64,000 bases of DNA from Aeromicrobium piscarium (GTDB taxonomy: Bacteria > Actinomycetota > Actinomycetes > Propionibacteriales > Nocardioidaceae), in contig NZ_VLNT01000013.1 of assembly GCF_007421815.1 (NCBI RefSeq), positions 1 through 64,000 of the forward strand, given 5' to 3'. A program made the translations under genes and the position numbers. The notes beneath the pieces are model-generated. The model was not told where the DNA came from and made no database searches. It saw only the letters and a program-made list of their open reading frames with translations. Shown here piece by piece: positions 34,087 to 43,752 of the stretch (its first letter is position 1; each line of letters opens with the position of its first letter).

Positions 34087-36045
34087 ATGAATCGACTCGC
34101 GTCCGCAACGAGCCCGTACCTCCAGCAGCACGCCGACAATCCCGTCGACTGGTGGGAGTGGGGACCGGAGGCGCTGGAGGTCGCGAGGACGCTCGACCGG
34201 CCGATCCTGCTGAGCGTCGGGTACGCGGCTTGCCACTGGTGCCACGTCATGGCCCACGAGTCCTTCGAGGACCCTGCCACCGTTGCGTTCATGAACGAGC
34301 ACTTCGTCAACATCAAGGTCGACCGCGAGGAGCGGCCCGATGTCGACGCCATCTACATGCGCGCCACACAGGCGATGACGGGCCAGGGCGGCTGGCCGAT
34401 GACCTGCGTCATGACACCCGACGGTGTGCCCTTCTTCGCCGGCACCTACTTCCCGCCCGAGCCGCGCGGCGGGCATCCAGCCTTCACCCAGGTGCTGCAG
34501 GCGCTCGCCGATGCCTGGCGGGAGCGTCGCGACGAGATCGACCAGGCCGGCGAGCAGGTGCGCGAGTACCTCGCCGACACCGGCATCGCCCCGGGCGGCA
34601 ACCTCACACCGGAACATCTGAACGCCGCGGCCACGACCCTCGGAAAGGACTTCGACGAGGAGGCGGCGGGCTTCGGTGCGGCACCCAAGTTCCCGCCGTC
34701 GATGGTGCTGGAGTTCCTGCTCCGTCATGCCGAGCGGACCGGCGACGACACCGCCCTGACCATGGTCGACCGCACCTGTGAGGCGATGGCCCGAGGCGGC
34801 ATGTACGACCAACTCGGCGGCGGCTTCGCCCGCTACAGCGTCGACCGCTACTGGCGGGTGCCGCACTTCGAGAAGATGCTCTACGACAACGCCCTCCTCC
34901 TGCGGCTCTACACCCACTGGTGGCGGCAGACCGGCTCGGAGCTCGGGGAGCGCATCGCGCGGGAGAGCGCGCGTTTCCTGCTCGACGAACTCCGGACCGC
35001 CGAAGGGGGTTTCGCCTCCGCTCTCGATGCCGACAGCGACGGACACGAGGGCACCTACTATGTCTGGAACCCCAACCAGCTCATGCGCACCCTCGGCGCC
35101 GTCGATGGTGCCTGGGCGTTGGGGCTCCTCGGCGTGACGGCGGCGGGCACCTTCGAACGCGGCTTCTCCACCCTGCAACTGCCAGCGGACCCGGACGATC
35201 CCGAGCGCTGGGGCAGGGCTCGACGCGCACTGCTGGACGTCCGGGCCGAGCGCACGCGCCCCGCCCGCGATGACAAGGTCGTCGCCTCCTGGAACGCCCT
35301 GACCATCACCGCACTCGCCGAGGCCGGTGTGCTGTTCGGGGAGCCCGGCTTCACCGATGCCGCGGTCCGAGCCGCCACCCTGCTCTGGGACGTCCACATC
35401 GCCGACGGCCGGCTCGTGCGGACGTCACGCGACGGCGTGGCCTCGCGCAACGCGGGCGTGCTGGACGACTATGCGCTGGTGGCCGAGGCCTTCGTCTCCG
35501 TCCTCGGCGTCACCGGCGATGCCGTCTGGCTGGAACGCGCGGTCGTGCTCGGTGACCGCATCCTGGAGCACTTCGCCGACCCGGAGGGCGGCTGGTTCGA
35601 CACCGCGGACGACGCCGAGCAGCTGCTCGTGCGCCCCAAGGACATCTCCGACAATGTCACGCCCTCCGGGACCTCCGCTGTTGCCCACGCGATGCTCGCG
35701 CTGGCGGCCGTGACGGGCGAGGACCGCTACCGCGACGCCGCCGAGCTGTCCGTCGATGCCGCCGGTCCGCTCGCGCGCCAGGTCCCGCGCTACGCGGGAT
35801 GGACGCTCGCAGCGGCGGAGGCACTGCTCGCGGGACCGGCGGAGATCGCGGTCGTCGGCGAAGACGACGCGCTGCATCGGGCCGCGCTCGGACTCCCCAG
35901 CCCGGGCGCGGTGGTGGTGCGCGGCGAGGAGGGCCTGTCGGTGCCGCTCTTCGAGGCCAAGACGAGGGTCGACGGGGCGACCGCCGTCTACATCTGCCGC
36001 GACCACGTCTGTCAGCGCCCCGTCACCAGTCTCCAGGAGCTCTAG
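34087..36045 (+). CDS. Thioredoxin-domain/glycosidase-fold protein, YyaL/SSP411 (DUF255) family
   Basis: This 652-residue protein is full length for the family. The N-terminal thioredoxin-like domain begins NRLASATSPYLQQHADNPVDW and has the CHWC motif at about residues 50-53 in SVGYAACHWCHVMAHESFED. The remainder is an (alpha/alpha)6-barrel related to N-acylglucosamine epimerases, with RGGMYDQLGGGFARYSVD and PHFEKMLYDNALL. It matches the Rv1084 position of the conserved block. The biochemical role is not established. Confidence 0.94.
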   Translation: MNRLASATSPYLQQHADNPVDWWEWGPEALEVARTLDRPILLSVGYAACHWCHVMAHESFEDPATVAFMNEHFVNIKVDREERPDVDAIYMRATQAMTGQGGWPMTCVMTPDGVPFFAGTYFPPEPRGGHPAFTQVLQALADAWRERRDEIDQAGEQVREYLADTGIAPGGNLTPEHLNAAATTLGKDFDEEAAGFGAAPKFPPSMVLEFLLRHAERTGDDTALTMVDRTCEAMARGGMYDQLGGGFARYSVDRYWRVPHFEKMLYDNALLLRLYTHWWRQTGSELGERIARESARFLLDELRTAEGGFASALDADSDGHEGTYYVWNPNQLMRTLGAVDGAWALGLLGVTAAGTFERGFSTLQLPADPDDPERWGRARRALLDVRAERTRPARDDKVVASWNALTITALAEAGVLFGEPGFTDAAVRAATLLWDVHIADGRLVRTSRDGVASRNAGVLDDYALVAEAFVSVLGVTGDAVWLERAVVLGDRILEHFADPEGGWFDTADDAEQLLVRPKDISDNVTPSGTSAVAHAMLALAAVTGEDRYRDAAELSVDAAGPLARQVPRYAGWTLAAAEALLAGPAEIAVVGEDDALHRAALGLPSPGAVVVRGEEGLSVPLFEAKTRVDGATAVYICRDHVCQRPVTSLQEL

Positions 36046-36061
36046 CCCGAACAACGCCTCA

Positions 36062-36119
36062 CTTTTGCCGGGTTGTGGCCCCGACACGCCGAAGGCGAAG
36101 GGCCACAACCCGGCAAAAG
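36062..36119. repeat. Family D long dyad between convergent genes (likely terminator)
   Basis: CTTTTGCCGGGTTGTGGCCC (36062-36081) and its perfect 20-base complement (36100-36119) flank an 18-base spacer. The A and T runs at the ends would give U-tracts to transcripts from both strands, so it can act as a bidirectional terminator. No second copy was seen in the window. Confidence 0.88.
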
Positions 36120-36142
36120 CCGGCCCGGAGGGCGAAACAGGG

Positions 36143-36838
36143 CTAGCCGTAGACGAGGAGGCTGACGCCGACGTAGTGGACGATGAAGGCGGCGATCGTC
36201 AGGGTGTGGAAGACCTCGTGGAATCCGAACCAGCGCGGGAAAGGGTCGGGCCACTTGAAGCCGTAGACCAGCGCGCCGAGGGTGTAGAGACCGCCGCCGA
36301 CGATCATCAGCACTAACACGGCGGTCGGCGCGGCATCGACGAACTCGGGCCAGTAGAGGACGGCCGCCCAGCCCAGCACCAGATACAGCGGCACATAGAT
36401 CCAGCGCGGCGCGCTCAGCCAGAAGACCTTGAACACGACACCCAGCAGCGCCCCGCCCCAGACCAGCGAGAGCATGATCGCCGCGTGCGAGCCCGAGAGC
36501 AGCAGCAGCGAGAACGGCGTGTACGAGCCCGCGATCATGATGAAGATATTCGAATGGTCGATGCGCTTGAGCGCCCGCTGGACGCTCTCGTGCCAGCGGC
36601 CGGTGTGGTAGACCGCCGACACCACGAACAGGGCGAGCGAGCTCACCATGAAGACGGCGGCACCCGCCCGCGCCAGCGGATCGTCGGCGATGACCAGCAT
36701 GACGACGAAGGAGAAGAAGGCCAGCGGCGCGGTCGCCAGATGCAGCCAGCCCCGCAGCTTGGGCTTGATCACGTCGACACGTGCCTGCAGGCGCTCGGAG
36801 ACATCGTCCAGCAGCGTGTCGGGGGATCGTCGGGTCAC
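36143..36838 (-). CDS. Hemolysin III/PAQR-family membrane protein
   Basis: This protein has about 231 residues, starting at GTG 36838. Seven helices carry the family metal-site motifs: SAVYHTGRWHESVQ with His, LKRIDHSNIFIMIAGSYTPF with Asp-His, and the C-terminal FGFHEVFHTLTIAAFIVHYVG with two His. The name comes from Bacillus cereus hemolysin III; most members are metal-dependent membrane hydrolase-like proteins of unknown substrate. It occupies the Rv1085c position and is divergent from the isoprenyl synthase gene. Confidence 0.92.
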   Translation of the reverse strand: MTRRSPDTLLDDVSERLQARVDVIKPKLRGWLHLATAPLAFFSFVVMLVIADDPLARAGAAVFMVSSLALFVVSAVYHTGRWHESVQRALKRIDHSNIFIMIAGSYTPFSLLLLSGSHAAIMLSLVWGGALLGVVFKVFWLSAPRWIYVPLYLVLGWAAVLYWPEFVDAAPTAVLVLMIVGGGLYTLGALVYGFKWPDPFPRWFGFHEVFHTLTIAAFIVHYVGVSLLVYG

Positions 36839-36927
36839 GCTTTGAGGATAGTCCGCGGCGGGGCAACCCGTCAGCGATGTGTGCGCTCTCACGTGATCGG
36901 CCGTGTGAGGAGCGTAGGCTGACCCGC

Positions 36928-37689
36928 ATGGGGATGAGTGACCTGCTGTACGGCGTGTACGAGCGTCGGCTGATGAACGGGCTCGACCCCGCGCGACTCC
37001 CGCACCACGTCGGCGCGATCGTCGACGGCAATCGCCGGTGGGCGCGAGGCGCGGGCGCCGGCGTCGATCACGGCTACCAGGCGGGCGCGGAGAAGATCAC
37101 CGAGTTCCTGGGGTGGTGCGACGAGCTCGGCGTCAAGATCGTGACCCTCTGGGTGCTGAGCACCGACAACCTGCGCCGCTCGCCCGAGGAGCTGTCCGCG
37201 CTCCTCGCGGTGATCGAGCAGATGGTCGATTCCCTCGCGGCGTCGCGACGCTGGCACGTGCGGCTCATCGGCAATCTGGACATGCTGCCGCAGGAGTCCG
37301 CGGCCCGGCTGAAGGCGTCCGCCGACGCCACTTCCGGCATCACCGGACTGCACGTCAACGTCTGCGTCGGCTACGGAGGCCGCCAGGAGCTCACCGATGC
37401 GATGCGCTCACTGCTGCTCGATCAGGCCGCCAAGGGACGCACGCTCGACGACATCGCCATGACCCTCGACGTCGACGACATCGCCGAGCACCTCTACACC
37501 AAGGGCCAGCCCGATCCCGACCTCGTGATCCGCACCTCCGGTGAACAGCGACTCAGCGGCTTCCTGCTGTGGCAGAGCGTGCACTCGGAGTTCTACTTCT
37601 CCGACGCCCTCTGGCCGGCGTTCCGGCGGGTCGACTTCCTGCGCGCCATGCGGTCCTACGCCTCGCGCGAACGTCGCTTCGGCACCTGA
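36928..37689 (+). CDS. uppS: Cis-prenyltransferase, short-chain (2Z,6E-farnesyl diphosphate synthase type)
   Basis: This 253-residue enzyme has ATG 36928; the upstream reading lacks family similarity. Conserved regions are HHVGAIVDGNRRWAR (catalytic Asp), ITEFLGWCDELGVKIVTLWVLSTDNL, and PDPDLVIRTSGEQRLSGFLLWQS followed by SEFYFSDALWPAF. Position next to hemolysin III and phoH2 matches Rv1086, which makes omega,E,Z-farnesyl diphosphate, the primer for decaprenyl phosphate used in cell-wall arabinogalactan synthesis. The product length here is inferred from that match. Confidence 0.92.
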   Translation: MGMSDLLYGVYERRLMNGLDPARLPHHVGAIVDGNRRWARGAGAGVDHGYQAGAEKITEFLGWCDELGVKIVTLWVLSTDNLRRSPEELSALLAVIEQMVDSLAASRRWHVRLIGNLDMLPQESAARLKASADATSGITGLHVNVCVGYGGRQELTDAMRSLLLDQAAKGRTLDDIAMTLDVDDIAEHLYTKGQPDPDLVIRTSGEQRLSGFLLWQSVHSEFYFSDALWPAFRRVDFLRAMRSYASRERRFGT

Positions 37690-37895
37690 CCTCGGCCCCC
37701 GTCCGGTCATCTGCCCGTCATCGCGAATTGACCTGAGCGTCACCCGCGTCCTGGCGTGTCGGCGCCGAGCCGGCGTTCCTCGGGCGTAGTTTCGAGATGT
37801 GCCGAAGCTCGCCCCTGAGACGAAGGTGCCCTTGGTCAGATCGATGATGTGAGGGCCGGGTGCAGGGTGCGTGCGTGGCTCTCGAGGAGACAGCC

Positions 37896-39206
37896 GTGGC
37901 TACACAGAGCATTGCCTCATGCCGGACGTATGTGCTGGACACCAGCGTTCTGCTGGCCGATCCGGCCGCCATGCAGCGGTTCCACGAACACGAGGTAGTC
38001 ATCCCCGTCGTCGTGATCAGCGAGCTCGAAGGCAAGAGACATCATCCCGAGCTCGGTTACTTCGCCCGGAGCGCCCTGCGTTTCCTGGACGATCTGCGCG
38101 TCGAGCACGGCACCCTCGCCTCGCCTCTCCCGATCGGCGAGGAGGGCGGCACGCTGCGGGTCGAGCTGAACCACACGGATGCCGCATCGCTCCCGGCTGG
38201 GTTCCGGCTGGGCGACAACGACACCCGCATCCTCGCCGTCGCCCGCAATCTCGCGAACGAGGGGCGCGACGTCACGCTCGTCTCCAAGGATCTTCCGATG
38301 CGCGTCAAAGCATCGGCGGTCGGTCTGCGCGCCGAGGAGTACCGCGCGGAGTGGGCACTCGAGTCCGGCTGGACCGGCATGCAGGAGCTCGAGATCGACG
38401 CCCTCGACCTCGACGACCTCTACGAGCACGGCACGGTCGATCTCGAGGCCGCGCGTGACCTCCCGTGCCACACCGGACTCGTGCTGTTGTCGGAGAAGGG
38501 CAGCGGACTCGGGCGCGTCACCGCCGACAAGCAGGTGCAGCTGGTGCGCGGCGACCGCGAGGCCTTCGGCCTGCACGGCCGGTCGGCCGAGCAGCGCGTG
38601 GCGCTGGACCTGCTGCTCGACCCGAGTGTCGGCATCGTCTCCCTCGGCGGTCGCGCCGGCACGGGCAAGTCGGCGCTGGCGATCTGCGCCGGTCTCGAGG
38701 CCGTCCTCGAACGCGGCCAGCACAAGAAGGTCGTGGTGTTCCGACCCCTCTACGCCGTCGGCGGCCAGGAGCTCGGCTACCTGCCCGGCAGCGAGTCCGA
38801 GAAGATGGGCCCCTGGGCGCAGGCGGTCTTCGACACCCTCGGTGCGGTCACCTCACCGCCGGTCATCGAGGAGATCCTCGACCGCGACATGCTCGAAGTC
38901 CTGCCGCTTACCCACATCCGCGGGCGCTCGCTGCACGATGCCTTCGTCATCGTCGACGAGGCGCAGTCGCTGGAGCGCAATGTGCTGTTGACGGTGCTCT
39001 CGCGTATCGGCGCCAACTCGAAGGTCGTGCTCACCCACGATGTCGCCCAGCGCGACAACCTGCGCGTCGGCCGGCACGACGGCGTGGTGGCCGTGGTCGA
39101 GAAGCTCAAGGGCCATCCCCTGTTCAGTCACGTCACGCTCACGCGTTCCGAGCGCTCGCCGGTCGCGGCGCTGGTGACCGAGATGCTGGAGGATGTCACC
39201 CTCTGA
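37896..39206 (+). CDS. phoH2: PhoH2-type protein: PIN ribonuclease fused to PhoH ATPase
   Basis: This 436-residue protein is taken to start at GTG 37896, which has AGGAGA 6 bases upstream. The PIN domain (about residues 1-140) has [20 protein letters not shown] and GDNDTRILA acidic residues for metal binding. The PhoH helicase-like domain has Walker [11 protein letters not shown] (about residues 250-259) and Walker [13 protein letters not shown]. Mycobacterial PhoH2 unwinds and cuts RNA and is paired with an upstream antitoxin-like gene, phoAT. No convincing phoAT was seen in the 206 bp before this gene, which hold no clear feature. Confidence 0.93.
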   Translation: MATQSIASCRTYVLDTSVLLADPAAMQRFHEHEVVIPVVVISELEGKRHHPELGYFARSALRFLDDLRVEHGTLASPLPIGEEGGTLRVELNHTDAASLPAGFRLGDNDTRILAVARNLANEGRDVTLVSKDLPMRVKASAVGLRAEEYRAEWALESGWTGMQELEIDALDLDDLYEHGTVDLEAARDLPCHTGLVLLSEKGSGLGRVTADKQVQLVRGDREAFGLHGRSAEQRVALDLLLDPSVGIVSLGGRAGTGKSALAICAGLEAVLERGQHKKVVVFRPLYAVGGQELGYLPGSESEKMGPWAQAVFDTLGAVTSPPVIEEILDRDMLEVLPLTHIRGRSLHDAFVIVDEAQSLERNVLLTVLSRIGANSKVVLTHDVAQRDNLRVGRHDGVVAVVEKLKGHPLFSHVTLTRSERSPVAALVTEMLEDVTL

Positions 39207-39236
39207 GTCCCGGTGTGCTCCTCGCCTCCCCCGAGC

Positions 39237-39346
39237 GGTGACTTACGCACCTCTCGCGCCGTTGGGCGGTGACTTACGCACTCCTCTACTCGCGCTGAGA
39301 CGGGGGTGTGCCACCGCCGATTCCAGCGAGAGGTGCGTAAGTCACC
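39237..39346. repeat. Family B word array, locus B2 (4 words, 110 bp)
   Basis: Forward words lie at 39237-39253 (GGTGACTTACGCACCTC) and 39268-39284. A degraded inverted word lies at 39299-39315, and inverted GAGGTGCGTAAGTCACC at 39330-39346. Starts are each 31 bp apart. It fills the gap between convergent phoH2 and the glycosyltransferase gene. Confidence 0.85.
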
Positions 39347-39357
39347 GCCCACGGGGG

Positions 39358-40824
39358 TCAGGCGCAGGGGTCGACCGGCGCGGCGCGATCGGCGTCGCGC
39401 ATCAGGTAGACGGGCCGGCCGCACAGTTCCCCGACCTCCGCGTACCGCTCGTCGAGGAGGTCGGTCGGACCGGTGAGGCCGTAGTTCGGCCAGCGGTCCG
39501 GCTGGGTGGTGAGCACGAGCCAGGTGGGCGGGTTCTCACCACGGATCAGTCCGCCGAGGGTCGACAGATCGGTGTCGCGCACGATCGCGGGCAGCATCCA
39601 CAGATAGGGGTACGGCGTGTCCAAGCCGCTCGCGTAGGCGATATTCGCGCCATAGGGGAACACGACGATCGAGTCGCCCGGATCGGAGACGGCTGCGATC
39701 GCCTCACCCGAACGCTCGCGGGTCAGCTGCGTGGGCCTGTCGGGCAGCTCGATCTGCGTCACCACCCCGGCCACCAGGACGAGGATCAGCCCCGCGGCGA
39801 TCGCGAGGCGTCCACGGATCCGGTACGTCGCGGCGGCCACGCCGGTCAGCACCGCCACCGGCCCGCACAGCTGGACCAGGTAGTGCAGCCAGGCGCTGCC
39901 GCCGGCCGCGACGGAGAACAGGCCGAAGGCCACGACGGCGACCATGCCCCAGACCGCCGCCGTGCCCCGGCGCCACAGCAGTGGCAGCGCGATGACGGTG
40001 AGCGGCACGGCCCCGCCGAGCACCAGCGCGAGGCGGAGCGCGGAGCGGCGCTCGATGACCGCCGCGGCCCCCTCGTCGATGGCGCGCGAAGCCTCGATCC
40101 GGAAGGGATACAGGGCCTCGTACAGCTCGATGGGCGATGTGCCGCGGCTCCACGACCACAGCAGGATGACGGCCAGGGCCGCCGCGGCGCCTCCGACGAA
40201 GCCGACCACCAGGAGACGGGCCCTGGGCCAGTCGATCTCGCGTCGCAGGAGCGCCACGAGTCCCGCCACCGCGGCGAACACCGCCACATCGACGAAGTTC
40301 TGCTTGATCATCATCGCGGTGAGTCCCGCGACACCGGCCAGGGAGGCGCGGATGAGGACCTGCCGGGCCGAGATCTCGGGGGCGAGCGCCGCGACGGCCG
40401 CCGAGAGCCCGGCGAGGACGAACGGCGCGGCCAGCAGCTCGCCGTCCACGCGCCCGTTCGCCACCACCGGCGTCGCCACCATGAGGGCCGCTGCCCAGGC
40501 GGCAGGCACGGCCGCGGAACCTCCGGCGATCCGGACGGCGACGCGTGCCGCGAGCAGCACCGTCAGAGCCGCCGCCAGCACGCCGATCAGGCGCAGGGCG
40601 TACAGGCCGCCGGCCTGCTCGGCGAATCGGAAGATGGCGATGAGGACAGGAGGACGGTCGACCCACTGGGCGCCGTATAGCTGGGCGCCCGCTGAGCTCC
40701 ACCCCCGGCCGACGATCAGGAAACCCGCCTCATCGGGGGTGAGCGGGTGGCTCAACCGGGGCAGACGGGTGGCGGCAGCGACGACGATCGCGAGTGCCAC
40801 GAGCAGCAGGCGCGGGCGGGTCAC
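39358..40824 (-). CDS. Polyprenol-dependent membrane glycosyltransferase (PMT/ArnT-like, GT-C fold)
   Basis: This 488-residue protein starts at GTG 40824; the longer upstream reading is not coding-like. It begins with a membrane helix and then RLPRLSHPLTPDEAG, the first-loop Asp-Glu motif of GT-C enzymes such as ArnT and PMTs. About 11 more helices follow, and then a soluble C-terminal domain with several Trp, Tyr and Cys residues. It would transfer a sugar from a lipid carrier on the outer face of the membrane. Donor and acceptor are unknown. It is divergent from a DUF2079 gene, also membrane bound. Confidence 0.83.
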   Translation of the reverse strand: MTRPRLLLVALAIVVAAATRLPRLSHPLTPDEAGFLIVGRGWSSAGAQLYGAQWVDRPPVLIAIFRFAEQAGGLYALRLIGVLAAALTVLLAARVAVRIAGGSAAVPAAWAAALMVATPVVANGRVDGELLAAPFVLAGLSAAVAALAPEISARQVLIRASLAGVAGLTAMMIKQNFVDVAVFAAVAGLVALLRREIDWPRARLLVVGFVGGAAAALAVILLWSWSRGTSPIELYEALYPFRIEASRAIDEGAAAVIERRSALRLALVLGGAVPLTVIALPLLWRRGTAAVWGMVAVVAFGLFSVAAGGSAWLHYLVQLCGPVAVLTGVAAATYRIRGRLAIAAGLILVLVAGVVTQIELPDRPTQLTRERSGEAIAAVSDPGDSIVVFPYGANIAYASGLDTPYPYLWMLPAIVRDTDLSTLGGLIRGENPPTWLVLTTQPDRWPNYGLTGPTDLLDERYAEVGELCGRPVYLMRDADRAAPVDPCA

Positions 40825-40893
40825 GCTGTCACGGTAGCGGGAGCGTCCACCTGCCGCCGCTCTGTCGGGTCGCTCGGCTAGCGTTGGATCGCT

Positions 40894-42201
40894 ATGGACC
40901 GCCGCCCTGCCTGGATCCTCGGGATCGCCACCACCCTCGTCTACTCGGTGCTCGCGGTCCTGCGCTTTCGGCGATTCACGGTGACCTCGTGGGACAACGC
41001 CATCTTCGAGCAGGCCCTCGCGGCCTATGCTCGATTCGAGGCGCCCATCGTCACGGTCAAGGGGCCGGGCTACCACATCCTCGGCGACCACTTCTCGCCC
41101 ATCTACGCGGTCCTCGCGCCCGTGTACCGCCTCTTCCCCCACGCGCAGACCCTGCTGGTAGCGCAGGCGGTCCTCTTGGGCATCTCGGTCGCGGTGATCG
41201 CGTCCCTCGCCGTGCGCCACCTCGGTTCGCTCATCGGCACGCTCATCGGTGTCCTCTACGCCGTCTCCTTCGGCCTCCAGTCGGCGGTGGCGGCGGACTT
41301 CCACGAGGTGGCCTTCGCCGTTCCGCTGCTGGCGCTCGCCGGCGCCGCCTTCGTGGAGGCGCGCTACGACCGGGTGATCTGGTGGTCGCTGCCGTTGCTG
41401 CTGGTCAAGGAGGATCTGGGGTTCACCGTGGCGGCGATCGGTCTCGCGCTGTGGCTGGCGGGGGAGCGGCGCAAGGGTCTCGGCCTCGGCATCGGGGGTG
41501 TGGCCGCGGTCGCGATCGTGGTCGGTCTCGTGATCCCGTCCTTCAACACCGGCGATGCCTACGACTATGTCGGCACGCTGGGCGGAGACGCCGGTATCTG
41601 GTCCACGCTGACTGCCGAGCCCGGGCGCAAGCTGCTCACGGTGGCGCTGACCTTCGCGATCACGGGGGCGGCCGCGCTGTTGTCACCCTGGGCGGTCGTG
41701 GTGGCGCCGACCCTCCTGTGGCGGTTCGTCGGCGACAACCCCTTCTACTGGGGCACCGAATGGCACTATTCGCTGACGCTCATGCCGGTGGTCTTCGTCG
41801 CGATGATCGACGTGCTGGCCCGGCGTCCGCGGCTGGTGTGGCCGGCCGTGCTGCTCAGCGCGGCAGCCACCGTCTACACCCTCGTCGGATCGCCGCTGAC
41901 GACCCTCGCCGATCCCGACACCTGGCGGGAGTCGCCGCGGGCGGAGGCGGCCGAGGGCGCGATCAGCCAGCTACCGCGGGGCGCGGCGGTCGAATCCGAT
42001 CTCGGGTTGCTCACGCACCTGGCGACGGACTACGAGCTGTACTGGCGCGGGACCATCGGCGACGCGGTGCCCGACTACATCGTCTTCGACAGCGCGATCT
42101 CGTCCGACGACATCGTCCAGTACGGCCGCAAGGCTCACGGCACCGACTTCACCGTCGTCTACGACGAGGGCGGCTACACCGTCGCCCGCCGCGGAACCTG
42201 A
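40894..42201 (+). CDS. DUF2079 polytopic membrane protein
   Basis: This 435-residue protein has about 10-11 helices and a soluble C-terminal end. DUF2079 marks are SWDNAIFEQALAAYARF, GYHILGDHFSPIYAVLAPVY and ADFHEVAFAVPLLAL. The family is related to GT-C glycosyltransferases, and the first-loop Asp in SWDNAIF may be equivalent to their catalytic Asp. The reaction is unknown. It is divergent from the ArnT-like gene with 69 bp between starts, so both may act in one envelope glycosylation task. Confidence 0.88.
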   Translation: MDRRPAWILGIATTLVYSVLAVLRFRRFTVTSWDNAIFEQALAAYARFEAPIVTVKGPGYHILGDHFSPIYAVLAPVYRLFPHAQTLLVAQAVLLGISVAVIASLAVRHLGSLIGTLIGVLYAVSFGLQSAVAADFHEVAFAVPLLALAGAAFVEARYDRVIWWSLPLLLVKEDLGFTVAAIGLALWLAGERRKGLGLGIGGVAAVAIVVGLVIPSFNTGDAYDYVGTLGGDAGIWSTLTAEPGRKLLTVALTFAITGAAALLSPWAVVVAPTLLWRFVGDNPFYWGTEWHYSLTLMPVVFVAMIDVLARRPRLVWPAVLLSAAATVYTLVGSPLTTLADPDTWRESPRAEAAEGAISQLPRGAAVESDLGLLTHLATDYELYWRGTIGDAVPDYIVFDSAISSDDIVQYGRKAHGTDFTVVYDEGGYTVARRGT

Positions 42202-42209
42202 CCGAGGGC

Positions 42210-42286
42210 GGTGAGTAGACGTCCGTCGACGACAACGGGCGGTGGGTCAGCGTCCATCCTCGGCGAAGAACGGACGCCGACCCACC
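42210..42286. repeat. Family E word array (3 words, 77 bp)
   Basis: Forward words lie at 42210-42226 (GGTGAGTAGACGTCCGT) and 42241-42257 (GGTGGGTCAGCGTCCAT), with an inverted word at 42270-42286 (ACGGACGCCGACCCACC). Starts are 31 and 29 bp apart. Outer bases extend the dyad (ACAACGGGC and GCCCGTTGT). It lies between convergent DUF2079 and fumC genes. Confidence 0.85.
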
Positions 42287-42311
42287 GCCCGTTGTGGGGC
42301 GAGATGTCAGC

Positions 42312-43709
42312 TCACGGGTGGGTCATGCTCATGACGTCGAGGGCGCTGTCCAGGTCGGCCTCGGAGATGTCCCCGCGCTCGACGTAACCGTCCTCGATGA
42401 CGACCTCGCGGATCGTCTTGCGCTCCTTGACCGCCTTCTTGGCGATCGCGGCCGCGTTCTCGTAGCCGATGTGCCGGTTGAGGGGCGTCACGACCGACGG
42501 GCTCGACTCGGCGTACTCGCGGCAGCGGTCGGCATTCGCGGTGATGCCGTCGATGCAGCGATCGGCGAGGGTGACCGACGAGGTGGCGAGCAGACGCATC
42601 GACTCCAGCAGGTTGCGGCCGATGACCGGCAGCATCACGTTGAGCTCGAACGTGCCGGACGCGCCGGCCACGGTGATCGTGGCGTCGTTGCCGATGACCT
42701 GCGCGGCGACCATGAGCGTCGCTTCCGGGAGCACGGGGTTGACCTTGCCCGGCATGATGCTGGACCCGGGCTGCAGATCGGGCAGGTTGATCTCGGCGAG
42801 ACCGGTACGCGGACCCGAGCCCATCCAGCGCAGGTCATTGCAGATCTTGGTGAGGCTGACGGCGATGGTCTTGAGGGCGCCGCTCATCTCGACCAGGCCG
42901 TCGCGAGCGCCCTGCGCCTCGAAGTGGTCCGCGGCCTCGGTGATCGGCAGTCCGGTGGACTCGGCGAGGATCTCGATGACGCGCTGCGGGAAGCCCTGCG
43001 GGGTGTTGATGCCGGTGCCGACGGCGGTGCCGCCGAGGGGGACCTCGGCGGTGGCGGGGAGCGCCGACTCCACGCGGCGGATGCCCTTGCGGATCTGCGC
43101 GGCGTAGCCGGCGAACTCCTGGCCGAGGGTGACCGGGGTGGCGTCCATCAGGTGCGTGCGACCGGACTTGACGACCTCCGCGAACTCGCCGGCCTTGCGC
43201 TCCAGCGTGGTGGCGAGGTGGTCGAGACCGGGGATCAGCTGCTTGACGGCGGCCTCGGTCGCGGCGACGTGGATCGAGGTCGGGAAGACGTCGTTGCTGG
43301 ACTGCGAGGCGTTGACCTTGTCGTTCGGGTGGACCTCGCGGCCGAGGTTCTTGCTCGCGATCGTCGCGATGACCTCGTTGGTGTTCATATTGCTCGAGGT
43401 GCCCGAACCGGTCTGGAAGACGTCGATCGGGAACTGATCGTCGTGCTGACCGGCGGCGACCTCGGAGGCCGCGGCCGAGATCGCGTCGGCCTCGTCCTGC
43501 TCGATGATGCCGAGCTCGGCATTCGCCTGCGCACAGGCGGACTTGATCTGCGCCAAGGCGCGGATCTGCGCCGACTCGATCGGCGTGCCGGAGATCGGGA
43601 AGTTCTCGACGGCACGCTGGGTCTGCGCCCGCCACAGGGCGTCAGCCGGGACCCGGACCTCGCCCATGGTGTCGTGCTCGATGCGCCATTCGGTGGTGTT
43701 GTCGGTCAT
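42312..43709 (-). CDS. fumC: Class II fumarate hydratase
   Basis: This 465-residue enzyme has the fumarase/aspartase signature [11 protein letters not shown] (about residues 315-325). Other conserved regions are [31 protein letters not shown] and [18 protein letters not shown] with the catalytic His. It is the oxygen-stable, iron-free enzyme of the TCA cycle, interconverting fumarate and malate. It matches Rv1098c in the conserved block. Putative terminator E lies downstream. Confidence 0.96.
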   Translation of the reverse strand: MTDNTTEWRIEHDTMGEVRVPADALWRAQTQRAVENFPISGTPIESAQIRALAQIKSACAQANAELGIIEQDEADAISAAASEVAAGQHDDQFPIDVFQTGSGTSSNMNTNEVIATIASKNLGREVHPNDKVNASQSSNDVFPTSIHVAATEAAVKQLIPGLDHLATTLERKAGEFAEVVKSGRTHLMDATPVTLGQEFAGYAAQIRKGIRRVESALPATAEVPLGGTAVGTGINTPQGFPQRVIEILAESTGLPITEAADHFEAQGARDGLVEMSGALKTIAVSLTKICNDLRWMGSGPRTGLAEINLPDLQPGSSIMPGKVNPVLPEATLMVAAQVIGNDATITVAGASGTFELNVMLPVIGRNLLESMRLLATSSVTLADRCIDGITANADRCREYAESSPSVVTPLNRHIGYENAAAIAKKAVKERKTIREVVIEDGYVERGDISEADLDSALDVMSMTHP

Positions 43710-43752
43710 GTTCGCACCCTATCGTCCGCAGTCATCAGGCCTGGCCCGTGCC

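Noticed and set aside
37690..37895. phoAT-like antitoxin gene before phoH2
   Set aside because: Only very short frames such as a 16-codon one at about 37798 are present, with no resemblance to an antitoxin.
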